DNA of 7,129 nucleotides from Candidatus Dadabacteria bacterium (GCA_022615255.1 JAKEHC010000173.1:1-7129); one strand, 5' to 3'; numbered from the stretch's first letter, positions 1 to 6,894 are shown. Numbers and translations: made by a program. Notes: a model not told the origin generated them from the sequence alone.

Positions 1-2342
1 AGAGTCCAATTATCCTCATACTTATCTTTGCAGCAGTACTATCGTTTTTCCTGGGGGATCATACCGATGCTCTAATAATTCTCCTAATAGTCTTTGTAAG
101 CGGTCTTCTTGGGTTCTGGCAGGAACGGGGTGCGGCAAACGCTGTCGAGAAGATTCTTACCATCGTGCAGATAAAAGCGATGGCGCTTCGTGATGGAAAC
201 TCGATAGAAATCCCCGTTGAAGAGATTGTACCCGGAGATCTTGTCATCTTTAATGCTGGAGACATCATACCAGGAGATTGTTTAATTCTAGAATCCAAGG
301 ATCTTTTTGTTGATGAAGCGGCTTTGACAGGAGAAACCTATCCCGTAGAAAAAACGGCTGGAGCGCTGCCACTAGAAACGCCTCTCGGAAAGCGTACAAA
401 CACTCTTCTTATGGGAACCCATGTAGTCAGTGGCAATACAGTAGCAGTAGTTGTGCATACCGGGAGAGAAACCGAATTTGGCAAAGTTTCTGAAAGGCTG
501 AGGCTGAGACCACCTGAGACTGAATTTGAACGCGGAGTAAAGCGATTTGGATATTTCCTCATGGAGGTCACGCTGATTTTAGTGATTGCCATCTTTGCCG
601 TAAATGTGTATCTGGACCGACCTGTTTTGGATTCTTTTCAATTCTCCCTAGCGCTAGCAGTGGGATTAACCCCGCAACTTCTACCGGCGATTATAAGCAT
701 AAACCTCGCCCACGGTGCTAAACACATGGCACTCGAAAAGGTTATTGTCAAACGTCTCTCATCAATCGAAAACTTCGGTAGCATGAACATACTATGTTCA
801 GATAAGACCGGCACACTTACAGAAGGTGTAGTGCACTTACATTCAGCCGTTGATGTAGACGGAAATGAAAGCGAAAAGGCCCTTCTTTACGCTTACTTAA
901 ATGCCTCATACGAGACTGGCTTTACAAACCCTATTGATGAAGCCATCCGTAAGCAGTGCCAGTTCGATATGTCAACCTACCAAAAACTTGACGAGTTACC
1001 GTATGATTTTATTCGAAAGCGAATTAGCATATTAGTCTTAAAAGATGATAGAAAAGTGATCGTAATGAAGGGTGCGCTGCAGAATGTGCTCTCAGTCTGC
1101 TCATCTGTAGAGACGTCTTCTGGAATGATAGTTGATCTAATCGCCTTCGAGGAGCGCATCCAGAATCTTTTTGAAGAGTTTGGAAGCAAAGGTTTTCGCA
1201 TGTTGGGCATTGCATACAAGGATATAAGCCCCGACATACGCATCACTAAGGACAGTGAAACTGGTATGACATTTTTGGGATTTCTCATTTTCCATGATCC
1301 TCCAAAACCCGGAATTTTGGAGACAATAAATCGCCTCAAGCAACTTGGTATTTCGCTAAAGATCATATCCGGAGATAATCAAATCATTGCTTCCTTTGTT
1401 AGCCAGCAGGTAGGGTTATCAAATTCACAAATCCTCACTGGCTACGAGCTTCGCCAGATGAGCAACGAGTCTCTACTTAAACGAGTGAACGATGTGAATG
1501 TCTACGCTGAGGTCGAGCCAAACCAGAAAGAACGCATAATTCTCTCTCTAAAGAAGGCAGGAAATGTCGTGGGTTATATGGGAGATGGTATCAATGATGC
1601 CTCGGCACTCCACGCCGCTGACGTCGGCATTTCGGTTGATAGCGCCGTTGACGTCGCTAAAGAGGCAGCTGATATCGTTCTACTAGAAAAAGACCTAGGT
1701 GTCCTTGAACAAGGTGTGCGAGAAGGTCGAACGACATTTGCCAACACCCTGAAGTATGTATTTATGGCGACAAGCGCCAATTTTGGAAACATGTTCAGTA
1801 TGGCAGGAGCATCCCTCTTTCTCCCCTTCCTTCCACTTCTGCCCAAACAAATACTACTTACTAATTTACTGACCGATTTCCCAGAGATGGCCATAGCTAC
1901 CGATAGCGTGGATCCCGAAATGGTTGAGCAACCTAGGCGATGGGACATCAAGTTCATTCGCAATTTTATGCTAACATTCGGTGCTGTGAGTTCTCTTTTT
2001 GACTATTTAACATTTGGTGTGCTTATTCTCATCCTCCACGCTACAACGGATCAATTTAGAACTGGCTGGTTTATGGAGTCTGTTATCTCAGCTTCGATGA
2101 TTGTACTCGTTATTCGTACCCGGAAGCCCTTCCTAAAGAGTAAGCCGGGGAGGTATTTACTCATAGCAACTTTTCTCATTGTTGTAGTAACACTCATCTT
2201 ACCTTTTACCCCACTTGCAGAATCCTTTGGATTTAGACCATTATCATTTTCGTTTTATTTAGTATTGGCTGTGATTCTTGCGCTCTATATAATTCTTGCG
2301 GAAATAACGAAAAGGGTCTTTTATAGAAGGGTTAAATTTTGA
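1..2342 (+). CDS. mgtA: Magnesium-translocating P-type ATPase, MgtA/MgtB type (5' truncated)
   Basis: Inner-membrane P-type ATPase, probably importing Mg2+ at the cost of ATP. The reading frame is open from the left edge (first whole codon at base 3), so the GTG at 165 is internal and not the start. About 779 residues are visible; family members are near 900, so roughly 100 N-terminal residues are missing. In fragment numbering: actuator-domain TGE at 109-111, M4 motif TPQLLP at 223-228, phosphorylation motif DKTGTLT at 267-273 (Asp267 is phosphorylated), a nucleotide-binding KGA at 356-358, and the hinge GDGIND at 527-532. Six hydrophobic C-terminal helices follow. The stretch around DKTGTLT (IENFGSMNILCSDKTGTLT) and the M5/M6 region match the MgtA group rather than Ca2+ or heavy-metal pumps; no Cys-Pro-Cys motif is present. 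M4 has Gln where enterobacterial MgtA has Glu, so the ion is inferred, not proven. The 5' regulatory leader lies outside the window. Confidence 0.9.
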   Translation, partial: SPIILILIFAAVLSFFLGDHTDALIILLIVFVSGLLGFWQERGAANAVEKILTIVQIKAMALRDGNSIEIPVEEIVPGDLVIFNAGDIIPGDCLILESKDLFVDEAALTGETYPVEKTAGALPLETPLGKRTNTLLMGTHVVSGNTVAVVVHTGRETEFGKVSERLRLRPPETEFERGVKRFGYFLMEVTLILVIAIFAVNVYLDRPVLDSFQFSLALAVGLTPQLLPAIISINLAHGAKHMALEKVIVKRLSSIENFGSMNILCSDKTGTLTEGVVHLHSAVDVDGNESEKALLYAYLNASYETGFTNPIDEAIRKQCQFDMSTYQKLDELPYDFIRKRISILVLKDDRKVIVMKGALQNVLSVCSSVETSSGMIVDLIAFEERIQNLFEEFGSKGFRMLGIAYKDISPDIRITKDSETGMTFLGFLIFHDPPKPGILETINRLKQLGISLKIISGDNQIIASFVSQQVGLSNSQILTGYELRQMSNESLLKRVNDVNVYAEVEPNQKERIILSLKKAGNVVGYMGDGINDASALHAADVGISVDSAVDVAKEAADIVLLEKDLGVLEQGVREGRTTFANTLKYVFMATSANFGNMFSMAGASLFLPFLPLLPKQILLTNLLTDFPEMAIATDSVDPEMVEQPRRWDIKFIRNFMLTFGAVSSLFDYLTFGVLILILHATTDQFRTGWFMESVISASMIVLVIRTRKPFLKSKPGRYLLIATFLIVVVTLILPFTPLAESFGFRPLSFSFYLVLAVILALYIILAEITKRVFYRRVKF

Positions 2343-2697
2343 GTAGGAAACATCTTGGGAAACAAAAATGTCGCCTTACATCTTCTAAATCTACGGTGTA
2401 GGGTTTGTCCAAATAAGACTATTTAATAAAAGGCATTCTGGTTTTTGTCATGATTCTACAATGATTCTAATGCGTTAAATAATAGTTCATTTTCCAAAGC
2501 TAATCAGGAGATTGACAGTAAGAATAAATACGCTAAACTAATTAGCCTAATAAACGAAATCGCCTAATTCCCTAGAAAGTAGGAAAGAGTGGGACCCACG
2601 ATTTTGGTACGAATCATCATTACGAGATGTAGGGTTACCTTCTCCACCCAAGCCAGTCAGCTTCATGAACGTTAAGAAATTTAAACTTAATAGGATA
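2343..2697. other. Convergent intergenic gap with small repeats, no convincing gene
   Basis: This 355-base stretch separates the 3' ends of the P-type ATPase and thyX. It is AT-rich with stops in all frames and no recognisable tRNA or protein. Visible structure: a 9-base direct repeat ATGATTCTA at 2450-2458 and 2461-2469; GCCTAAT twice, at 2545-2551 and 2562-2568; a perfect dyad GTGGG-A-CCCAC at 2589-2599; TTAAG/CTTAA arms at 2672-2676 and 2686-2690. A small hairpin (CTAC-GGT-GTAG, 2391-2401) lacks a following T-run, so neither convergent gene has a clear intrinsic terminator. A 39-codon minus-strand frame at 2547-2666 opens with ATG but has no obvious ribosome site; it is not called as a gene. 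Confidence 0.6.
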
Positions 2698-4188
2698 TCA
2701 AAAGGAACTATTTACCCTTCTCAGCGCAGGTGACACTAGATTCGGGTGATATTTTTTAATCTCCTCGGCGAGAATTCTTATAATATTTTTAATATCCCAC
2801 TGGGCGCCCTCAGACATCCTGAGATTAATAAGATGATAAAGCTCCCAGAGGTCAAAACCACCCATGATGCGTCTATTATGGGCGTTAGTGACGACGTAGC
2901 TTGCAACCTCGGGAAGGTCCTCATTCATCAATTTAGCGTATAGACTCTCACTTCTCCTTGTAGCTTCTTGGAGTAATTTTTCCGCTCCGGATTCTTTAAC
3001 ATTTGGTGGTACCGTAATGCCGTTTGACACGCTTGGCTCTTGAGTAATCCAGTTCACCTTCCTGTGCCTTAGAAGCTGGTGCCAGCATGCTTCACTTATG
3101 ACGAACTCTGCCTCGTAGCCAACCAGCTTGAAAACATTTAGTGGGTTATCATGCTTGTCAAGCTTCTCAACTAACTTCCTTAATACTATTAATTTATTCT
3201 CCAGGTTAGTTTGCTTTATTTCTTTTTCGATATCATCGTATTCTACACTTGAATGCTCAAAAAGAGCCGCCTTAATCATCTGATCTATCGCCACTTCTTC
3301 CGGATTGAACGCATTCTTTCCAGTCCAGTCTACTAACCTGACGCTACCTCCTGTATTGTCCTCAGGCTCTGAAGTCGAACTTGAATGGGATATTTGTTCA
3401 AGCCCCTGTCTTGTCTCTTGAATGTGTTTGTTTTCTTTAGCGTATTTTACCAATGTAGGCACGGAAAACCGTACTTCCCTCTTTATTTCTTCCGCCCTCT
3501 TTCTTACTTCCGGGTATCTGCTCGATAGGAGCTTGGTAAGAGAATCCTCGATAGCCCTTGCATTGCCAGTCACACCTAAATTAGTGTATGTGGCAAGGCT
3601 GAGGCAATACCTCGCATCCTCAAAAGCGACCTTTTCTAATGCCCTGAGGTGTGTTTTTTCATCCGTTCCTTCCGGTGTGGGAATCTCAGCTTTTAGAAAC
3701 TCATAAAGCCTGTCGTTTATCTGAACGTAAGTATCGTATAGATAATTATTCAGCTCTATGTATTCATTAAGGAGAGATTCTTTTTCTCTTAGCTCATCAG
3801 GAACATAGAAATCACCCCTTTTTGGCTTCTGGTATCTCTGAGAGTATTCGGTAAAGGATAAATACTCGTTTGAAAGCTCTAAAAGAGATGAAAACAGCCG
3901 AGATACATTTTCAATCCCTAAATGGACAGTCGCATGCTCCGCAACAGACGCATGGCCATAGTTAAGCACCCACTTCTCGTGAAATTTCGTAGCCCTTTCC
4001 TGACCAAGCTCTTCTTCTTTTATTACAACCCCTATATTTTCTCTAAACCCCTTAGGGCTTCGACTTACATAGGCAAATATGACCGCTATGACCTCTTCAG
4101 GGAGATTGCTTACTGTGTATATATCCTTGTCGATGTTTGAGACGAATTTTTTTATCTCGTCGGGGACTAAACTCTTTTCCTCAGGCAT
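2698..4188 (-). CDS. thyX: Flavin-dependent thymidylate synthase, tandem double-domain ThyX
   Basis: Makes dTMP from dUMP using methylene-tetrahydrofolate, with FAD and NADPH as hydride carriers, in the cytoplasm. At 496 residues it is about twice a normal ThyX (roughly 220-260) and holds two ThyX-like domains, about 28-240 and 295-482. The N-terminal domain has the fold motif YGHASVAEH (77-85), the signature half SFTEYSQRY (111-119) and NAR (209-211), but Ser-Asn-Glu where RHR should be. The C-terminal domain has FEHSSVEYDD (310-319), Q371 and R374-H375-R376 in the QxxRHR arrangement, and LRMSEGAQWDI (456-466), but lacks the ExSxRY half. Together they hold one full set of signature residues. 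The ATG at 4188 is chosen because GGGAGG lies four bases upstream. It is the second gene of a minus-strand pair, 35 bases after the unknown gene. Double-length ThyX proteins are, to my recollection, annotated in other bacteria; the split reading of the motif is my inference. Confidence 0.9.
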   Translation of the reverse strand: MPEEKSLVPDEIKKFVSNIDKDIYTVSNLPEEVIAVIFAYVSRSPKGFRENIGVVIKEEELGQERATKFHEKWVLNYGHASVAEHATVHLGIENVSRLFSSLLELSNEYLSFTEYSQRYQKPKRGDFYVPDELREKESLLNEYIELNNYLYDTYVQINDRLYEFLKAEIPTPEGTDEKTHLRALEKVAFEDARYCLSLATYTNLGVTGNARAIEDSLTKLLSSRYPEVRKRAEEIKREVRFSVPTLVKYAKENKHIQETRQGLEQISHSSSTSEPEDNTGGSVRLVDWTGKNAFNPEEVAIDQMIKAALFEHSSVEYDDIEKEIKQTNLENKLIVLRKLVEKLDKHDNPLNVFKLVGYEAEFVISEACWHQLLRHRKVNWITQEPSVSNGITVPPNVKESGAEKLLQEATRRSESLYAKLMNEDLPEVASYVVTNAHNRRIMGGFDLWELYHLINLRMSEGAQWDIKNIIRILAEEIKKYHPNLVSPALRRVNSSF

Positions 4189-4192
4189 TCAT

Positions 4193-4198
4193 CCTCCC
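4193..4198 (-). promoter_or_regulatory. Ribosome binding site of thyX
   Basis: On the minus strand the bases read GGGAGG followed by ATGA and then the ATG at 4188. This purine-rich match to the anti-Shine-Dalgarno sequence sets the start. An overlapping ATG at 4192 is out of frame with thyX. Confidence 0.75.
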
Positions 4199-4223
4199 TT
4201 ATAAAACATTTTAATCCTATAAC

Positions 4224-4745
4224 TCACTTCACTTCTTCCTTTCCTGGTTCATTATAAAACGCTTCGGCTAAAGTCGGCGTGATAAAGTTTATAAGAAAAA
4301 GTGTTCCCAAATCCGAGAGTCCAAGTAGCACTTCACCGTCCTCAGACTCACGTCCGAGAAGCACAGTCGACAGGCGCTTTGCAAAATGAATCTGTGTGGC
4401 AGAGCTAAGGGCATCACCCCTCTGCCTATCAAGGTCTCTATACTCTTCTATCTTTTCAAACAATGAATTGTTAAGCCCCCCAGCTCTATCTACAAACCGC
4501 TCTACGAATGTACCGACTTCCTCAGTTTCATGAAGATAGCCATTCATTCTTAGCAGAATCGGAAGGGCATGAGTGATAAAGCCTATCATTTCATCATACA
4601 CCATTCCCTTCTTTTGAGGAGTAAGCTCATGAAAGAACTCTGCAAACTCAGGTTTTTTTATGATTTCGTCAACCCCTTTCATAAAGACTTGCGCAAGTGA
4701 TTCAGCTTTTTTGTGTAGTTCTTCCTCATTATTTTTGTTCATCAT
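4224..4745 (-). CDS. Hypothetical helical protein upstream of thyX
   Basis: I do not recognise this protein. From the ATG at 4745 it has 173 residues; an in-frame TTG at 4757 would add four. I prefer the ATG because GGAAGAAG (4755-4748) then serves as the ribosome site; the very next codon (4742) is also ATG. The protein is highly charged, appears mostly helical, and has no Cys or Trp, so it is unlikely to be a redox or metal-thiolate enzyme. A hydrophobic C-terminal segment (roughly residues 140-166, containing LGTLFLINFITPTLAEAFY) could be a buried helix, an amphipathic membrane anchor or one membrane span. There is no signal peptide at the Lys/Asn/Glu-rich N-terminus. It ends 35 bases before thyX on the same strand, so the two are probably cotranscribed, but nothing in it points to folate or nucleotide chemistry. 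Confidence 0.75.
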   Translation of the reverse strand: MMNKNNEEELHKKAESLAQVFMKGVDEIIKKPEFAEFFHELTPQKKGMVYDEMIGFITHALPILLRMNGYLHETEEVGTFVERFVDRAGGLNNSLFEKIEEYRDLDRQRGDALSSATQIHFAKRLSTVLLGRESEDGEVLLGLSDLGTLFLINFITPTLAEAFYNEPGKEEVK

Positions 4746-4977
4746 ATCTTCTTCCAACTTTTCTCATAAGAATATATCAAAGTTGCTTTAATAAAGCTAC
4801 TATACAAATTTACAAATGCAGTTAATATATGTAGAGGATATAAGGAAATCCACTTGTATAAGCCCTGTGCAGAGGGAATGAACTTACCCAGGTTATTCAA
4901 AAGGACAATTTTTTAACTTAAGCTGTCTTTTATCTTCATATATTCCCTGCATTAAATCCCATATAGGAGGCTATAAT
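4746..4977. other. Divergent intergenic region between the thyX pair and the NTF2-like gene
   Basis: About 230 AT-rich bases separate two divergent transcripts and should carry both promoters. I see only weak hexamers: on the minus strand TATAGT or TATATT without a good partner, and on the + strand TATATT near 4939-4944 with no good -35 at the right spacing. A short GC-rich dyad, CCCT-GTGCAG-AGGG, lies at 4863-4876. No operator or riboswitch was recognised. Confidence 0.4.
4965..4970 (+). promoter_or_regulatory. Ribosome binding site of the NTF2-like gene
   Basis: A perfect AGGAGG core lies seven bases before the ATG at 4978, which fixes the start and suggests efficient translation. Confidence 0.85.
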
Positions 4978-5415
4978 ATGGCTCAGCAAGAACTGGCGAA
5001 GCTCTGGGAAGTCCACACCACGGCAGAGTTCTTGAGAAAGGATGTAGAGGCAACGATGGCAACTATGACTGATGATGCGTACTTAATCATATTGCCAACG
5101 AAAATCGATTTGAAGGGAAAAGACCAGGTAAGAGCTTTCTATCGTGATGTCCTCATCCCGTCTTTGCCCGATGAATTTGAGACAAAGATTATAAATCGCG
5201 TCATAGGTGAACGACATGTAGTGGATGAAGAGCGCTTCACCTTCACACATAGTAAGCAGATGTATTGGCTCCTGCCTAACGTGCCACCCACCAACAAGAA
5301 GGTGGTGCTTGAGCATATAGTGGTAGTGGAGTTTCGCGGCGATAAAATAGTTGGTGAAAGAATATACTGGGATCATGCTGCTGTTCTAAAACAAGTGGGG
5401 TTACTGAAGGATTAG
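4978..5415 (+). CDS. NTF2-like (SnoaL-like) domain protein
   Basis: A 145-residue single-domain cytoplasmic protein with no signal peptide or membrane segment. Its pattern is that of the SnoaL/NTF2-like cone fold: an N-terminal helix with WEVHTTAEF (10-18), DVEATMATMTDDAY (22-35), a central RAFYRDVLIPSLP (52-64), and C-terminal strands with VDEERFTFTHSKQMYWLLPNVPPT (82-105) and ERIYWDHAAVLKQVGLL (127-143). From memory, the phrases WLLPxVPPT and IYWDxAxVLxQxGLL are typical of a subgroup annotated as nuclear transport factor 2 family or SnoaL-like protein. These folds serve as hydrolases, isomerases or ligand-binding proteins, so the substrate cannot be inferred. Relatives often carry a His-containing strand after the first helix (remembered, not checked); here that strand reads LIILPT. 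It has a strong ribosome site and converges on the sirtuin-like gene with a four-base overlap. Confidence 0.8.
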   Translation: MAQQELAKLWEVHTTAEFLRKDVEATMATMTDDAYLIILPTKIDLKGKDQVRAFYRDVLIPSLPDEFETKIINRVIGERHVVDEERFTFTHSKQMYWLLPNVPPTNKKVVLEHIVVVEFRGDKIVGERIYWDHAAVLKQVGLLKD

Positions 5416-6164
5416 GATAATTCGATTCCCTCTTTTACCCTTCTTAGCAGGTGGGGAAGTACATGGCTAGGCTTTCCATAGATAACAGCATCCGCATAAT
5501 CATCCGCTTGACCCTCCCTTTCGCTTATTATAACTAACTTGGCTCCCTTTTCCTTCGCAAGTGTAGGGAGTGACGATACGGGCTGAGCATCTAAAGAAGC
5601 ACCGATTATAAGTAATAGATCACAGTCATGAAGCATCATCCATGCCTCCCTAACCTCCCAATGAGGAGGCGGCTGTCCAGGGAAGGAAATCGGCGGTTTT
5701 AATACGTCCTTCCCGCAGCCCTCGCATACAGGAACTTCTATGCCTTTTTCAAGGATAGATAGAATCGCATCTATCGTGTAATCTTTTCCACAATTAGTAC
5801 AAGTAACCCATAGCATAGTGCTGTTAAGCTCTATAACAGTTGAATGTCCAGCACGATGATGAAGACCGTCAGTTGTTTGAGTAAAAAGGCAATCGAGCCT
5901 TCCCATCATCTCAAGCTCGACTAGCGCTTCATGGGCTGGGTTTGGCTGAGCCTTTGCAAGCGCGAGATACATCTCCTTTATTTTCTTCCAGTAATTAGCC
6001 CTTACTTCTTTGCCGGCACGAAAATCATCGATATGGGGATTAATCTTTGGGTCTGTAAAATCAGGCAACCCGGATTCAGCGGATAGCTCAGCCCCTGTAA
6101 TGGCGACTATTTTCTTTGCTTCTTTGATCCAATCAATTACCGTGTCTATTACGTCCTTTGTCAT
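5412..6164 (-). CDS. Divergent Sir2-family (sirtuin-like) protein lacking the catalytic histidine
   Basis: A stand-alone sirtuin-fold protein of 250 residues, the normal size for a bacterial CobB-type core. Canonical sirtuins remove acyl groups from lysines using NAD+. Recognisable motifs are GAELSAESGLPDFT (24-37, canonical GAGxSxxSGIPDFR), TQTTDGLHHRAG (95-106, canonical TQNxDxLH), IELNST (111-116, canonical xLHG), the zinc pairs C122/C125 and C147/C150, LKPPISFPG (155-163), GASLDAQP (188-195) and a C-terminal VIISERE strand (211-217). The fold and zinc ribbon therefore look intact, but four conserved active-site positions differ: Gly to Glu26, Arg to Thr37, Asn to Thr97 and the catalytic His to Asn114. 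Ordinary deacetylase activity is doubtful; it may be a pseudoenzyme or do other NAD or ADP-ribose chemistry. The ATG at 6164 is the first possible start because an in-frame stop lies just upstream. It has no Shine-Dalgarno sequence, in keeping with a leaderless mRNA. Database pipelines would call it an NAD-dependent deacylase. Confidence 0.85.
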   Translation of the reverse strand: MTKDVIDTVIDWIKEAKKIVAITGAELSAESGLPDFTDPKINPHIDDFRAGKEVRANYWKKIKEMYLALAKAQPNPAHEALVELEMMGRLDCLFTQTTDGLHHRAGHSTVIELNSTMLWVTCTNCGKDYTIDAILSILEKGIEVPVCEGCGKDVLKPPISFPGQPPPHWEVREAWMMLHDCDLLLIIGASLDAQPVSSLPTLAKEKGAKLVIISEREGQADDYADAVIYGKPSHVLPHLLRRVKEGIELS

Positions 6165-6172
6165 TAATATCG

Positions 6173-6202
6173 ATTATACTACTCATGGCTAAAAAATGTC
6201 AA
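6173..6202 (-). promoter_or_regulatory. Full-consensus sigma-70 promoter of the sirtuin-like gene
   Basis: Read on the minus strand, TTGACA (6202-6197) and TATAAT (6178-6173) are both perfect consensus hexamers separated by 18 bases. The expected transcription start is about seven to nine bases past the -10 box, at 6166-6164, and the nearest purines are A6165 and A6164. A6164 is itself the first base of the start codon, so the transcript should have no leader or only one or two bases. No extended -10 TG is present. The promoter sits in the 85-base gap after the DedA gene, so the sirtuin-like gene can be transcribed on its own. Confidence 0.7.
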
Positions 6203-6249
6203 CAAAAGTCATAAGCGCCTTAGTTAACATCAAGGGTATGCTATTAGGA

Positions 6250-6882
6250 TTAACGCCGCTTACGCAGTAATTCAATTATAAGCGGCAGAACCGAAATAAA
6301 AATAATAGCCAAGATTATAAGCGAAAAATTATTTTTAACAAAAGGAATATTGCCAAAAAAATAACCTCCTAAAACAAATGCCGTAATCCAGCCAATACCC
6401 CCGATAACGTTATAGGCAATGAATCTCCCGTAAGTCATCCGTCCGATACCGGCAACGAATGGAGCGAAGGTTCGGATAATTGGAATAAATCTGGCAATAA
6501 TGATTGTTTTTCCACCATATTTTTGGTAGAAATGGTTGGTTCGTACTAGATACTCCTTGTTAAAAAAAAGGGATTTCTCTTTCGTAAACACCTTTGGTCC
6601 CACAATGTGCCCTATCCAATAATTTACTGTATCTCCCGCTATCGCCGCGATGCTGAGAAGCGTAATTACTAATCCTAGGTCTATCGAACCCAAGGCAGCA
6701 AACGTGCCCACAGCGAAAAGGAGGGAATCTCCCGGAAGTATGGGTGTAACAACAAGCCCAGTTTCACAGAAGACGATTAGAAAAAGGAGTCCGTATGTCA
6801 AACTCCCATAGTTTCTAATAACTGAATCAAGGTATTTATCAAGGTGCAATAGGATGTCGATTAAATCCTTTATTAGTTCCAT
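6250..6882 (-). CDS. DedA-family inner-membrane protein (YqjA/YghB-like)
   Basis: A polytopic inner-membrane protein of 210 residues, about the usual DedA length. Family members support envelope integrity and proton-motive-force-dependent tolerance, and some recycle undecaprenyl phosphate across the membrane. Hydrophobic segments lie near residues 28-45, 50-66, 70-88, 125-147, 157-176 and 186-205. The conserved motif FCETGLVVTPILPGDSLLF (38-56) carries acidic residues E40 and D52, and ARFIPIIRTFAPFVAG (130-145) carries R131 and R137. From memory, these sit one position on from the residues reported essential in E. coli YqjA (E39, D51, R130, R136), so the protein is probably functional. The C-terminus is basic (RKRR), consistent with a cytoplasmic end. 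The ATG at 6882 has AAAGGA six bases upstream. It lies 85 bases upstream of the sirtuin-like gene on the same strand, with no clear terminator between, so read-through is possible. Confidence 0.92.
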   Translation of the reverse strand: MELIKDLIDILLHLDKYLDSVIRNYGSLTYGLLFLIVFCETGLVVTPILPGDSLLFAVGTFAALGSIDLGLVITLLSIAAIAGDTVNYWIGHIVGPKVFTKEKSLFFNKEYLVRTNHFYQKYGGKTIIIARFIPIIRTFAPFVAGIGRMTYGRFIAYNVIGGIGWITAFVLGGYFFGNIPFVKNNFSLIILAIIFISVLPLIIELLRKRR

Positions 6883-6888
6883 AGAATA

Positions 6889-6894
6889 TCCTTT
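6889..6894 (-). promoter_or_regulatory. Ribosome binding site of the DedA-family gene
   Basis: On the minus strand AAAGGA is followed by six bases and the ATG at 6882. Its promoter is not clear in the AT-rich DNA further upstream; a weak TTGTGG-17-TAAAGT pairing exists near 6900-6945. Confidence 0.65.

Noticed and set aside
165..2342. GTG at 165 as the start of the P-type ATPase
   Set aside because: The same frame is open to the left edge, and its upstream residues (two hydrophobic stretches, then GFWQERGAANAVEKI) are typical of the family before the actuator domain, so the gene is cut by the window.
2391..2401. CTAC-GGT-GTAG hairpin as a terminator for the P-type ATPase
   Set aside because: The stem is only four base pairs and GGTTTGTCC follows instead of a T-run.
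2600..2620. A T-loop-like GGTACGAATC suggesting a tRNA
   Set aside because: The flanking bases do not pair to make a T-stem, and no acceptor, D or anticodon stems can be drawn around it.
5412..6164. Sirtuin-like gene as part of an anti-phage system (ThsA, DSR or Sir2-Argonaute type)
   Set aside because: It is a stand-alone 250-residue core with no SLOG, Argonaute, helicase or other effector or sensor partner nearby.
5412..6164. Sirtuin-like gene as a class M sirtuin with a macrodomain operon
   Set aside because: The neighbours are an NTF2-like gene and a DedA gene; no macrodomain, lipoate ligase or GcvH-like gene is in the window.
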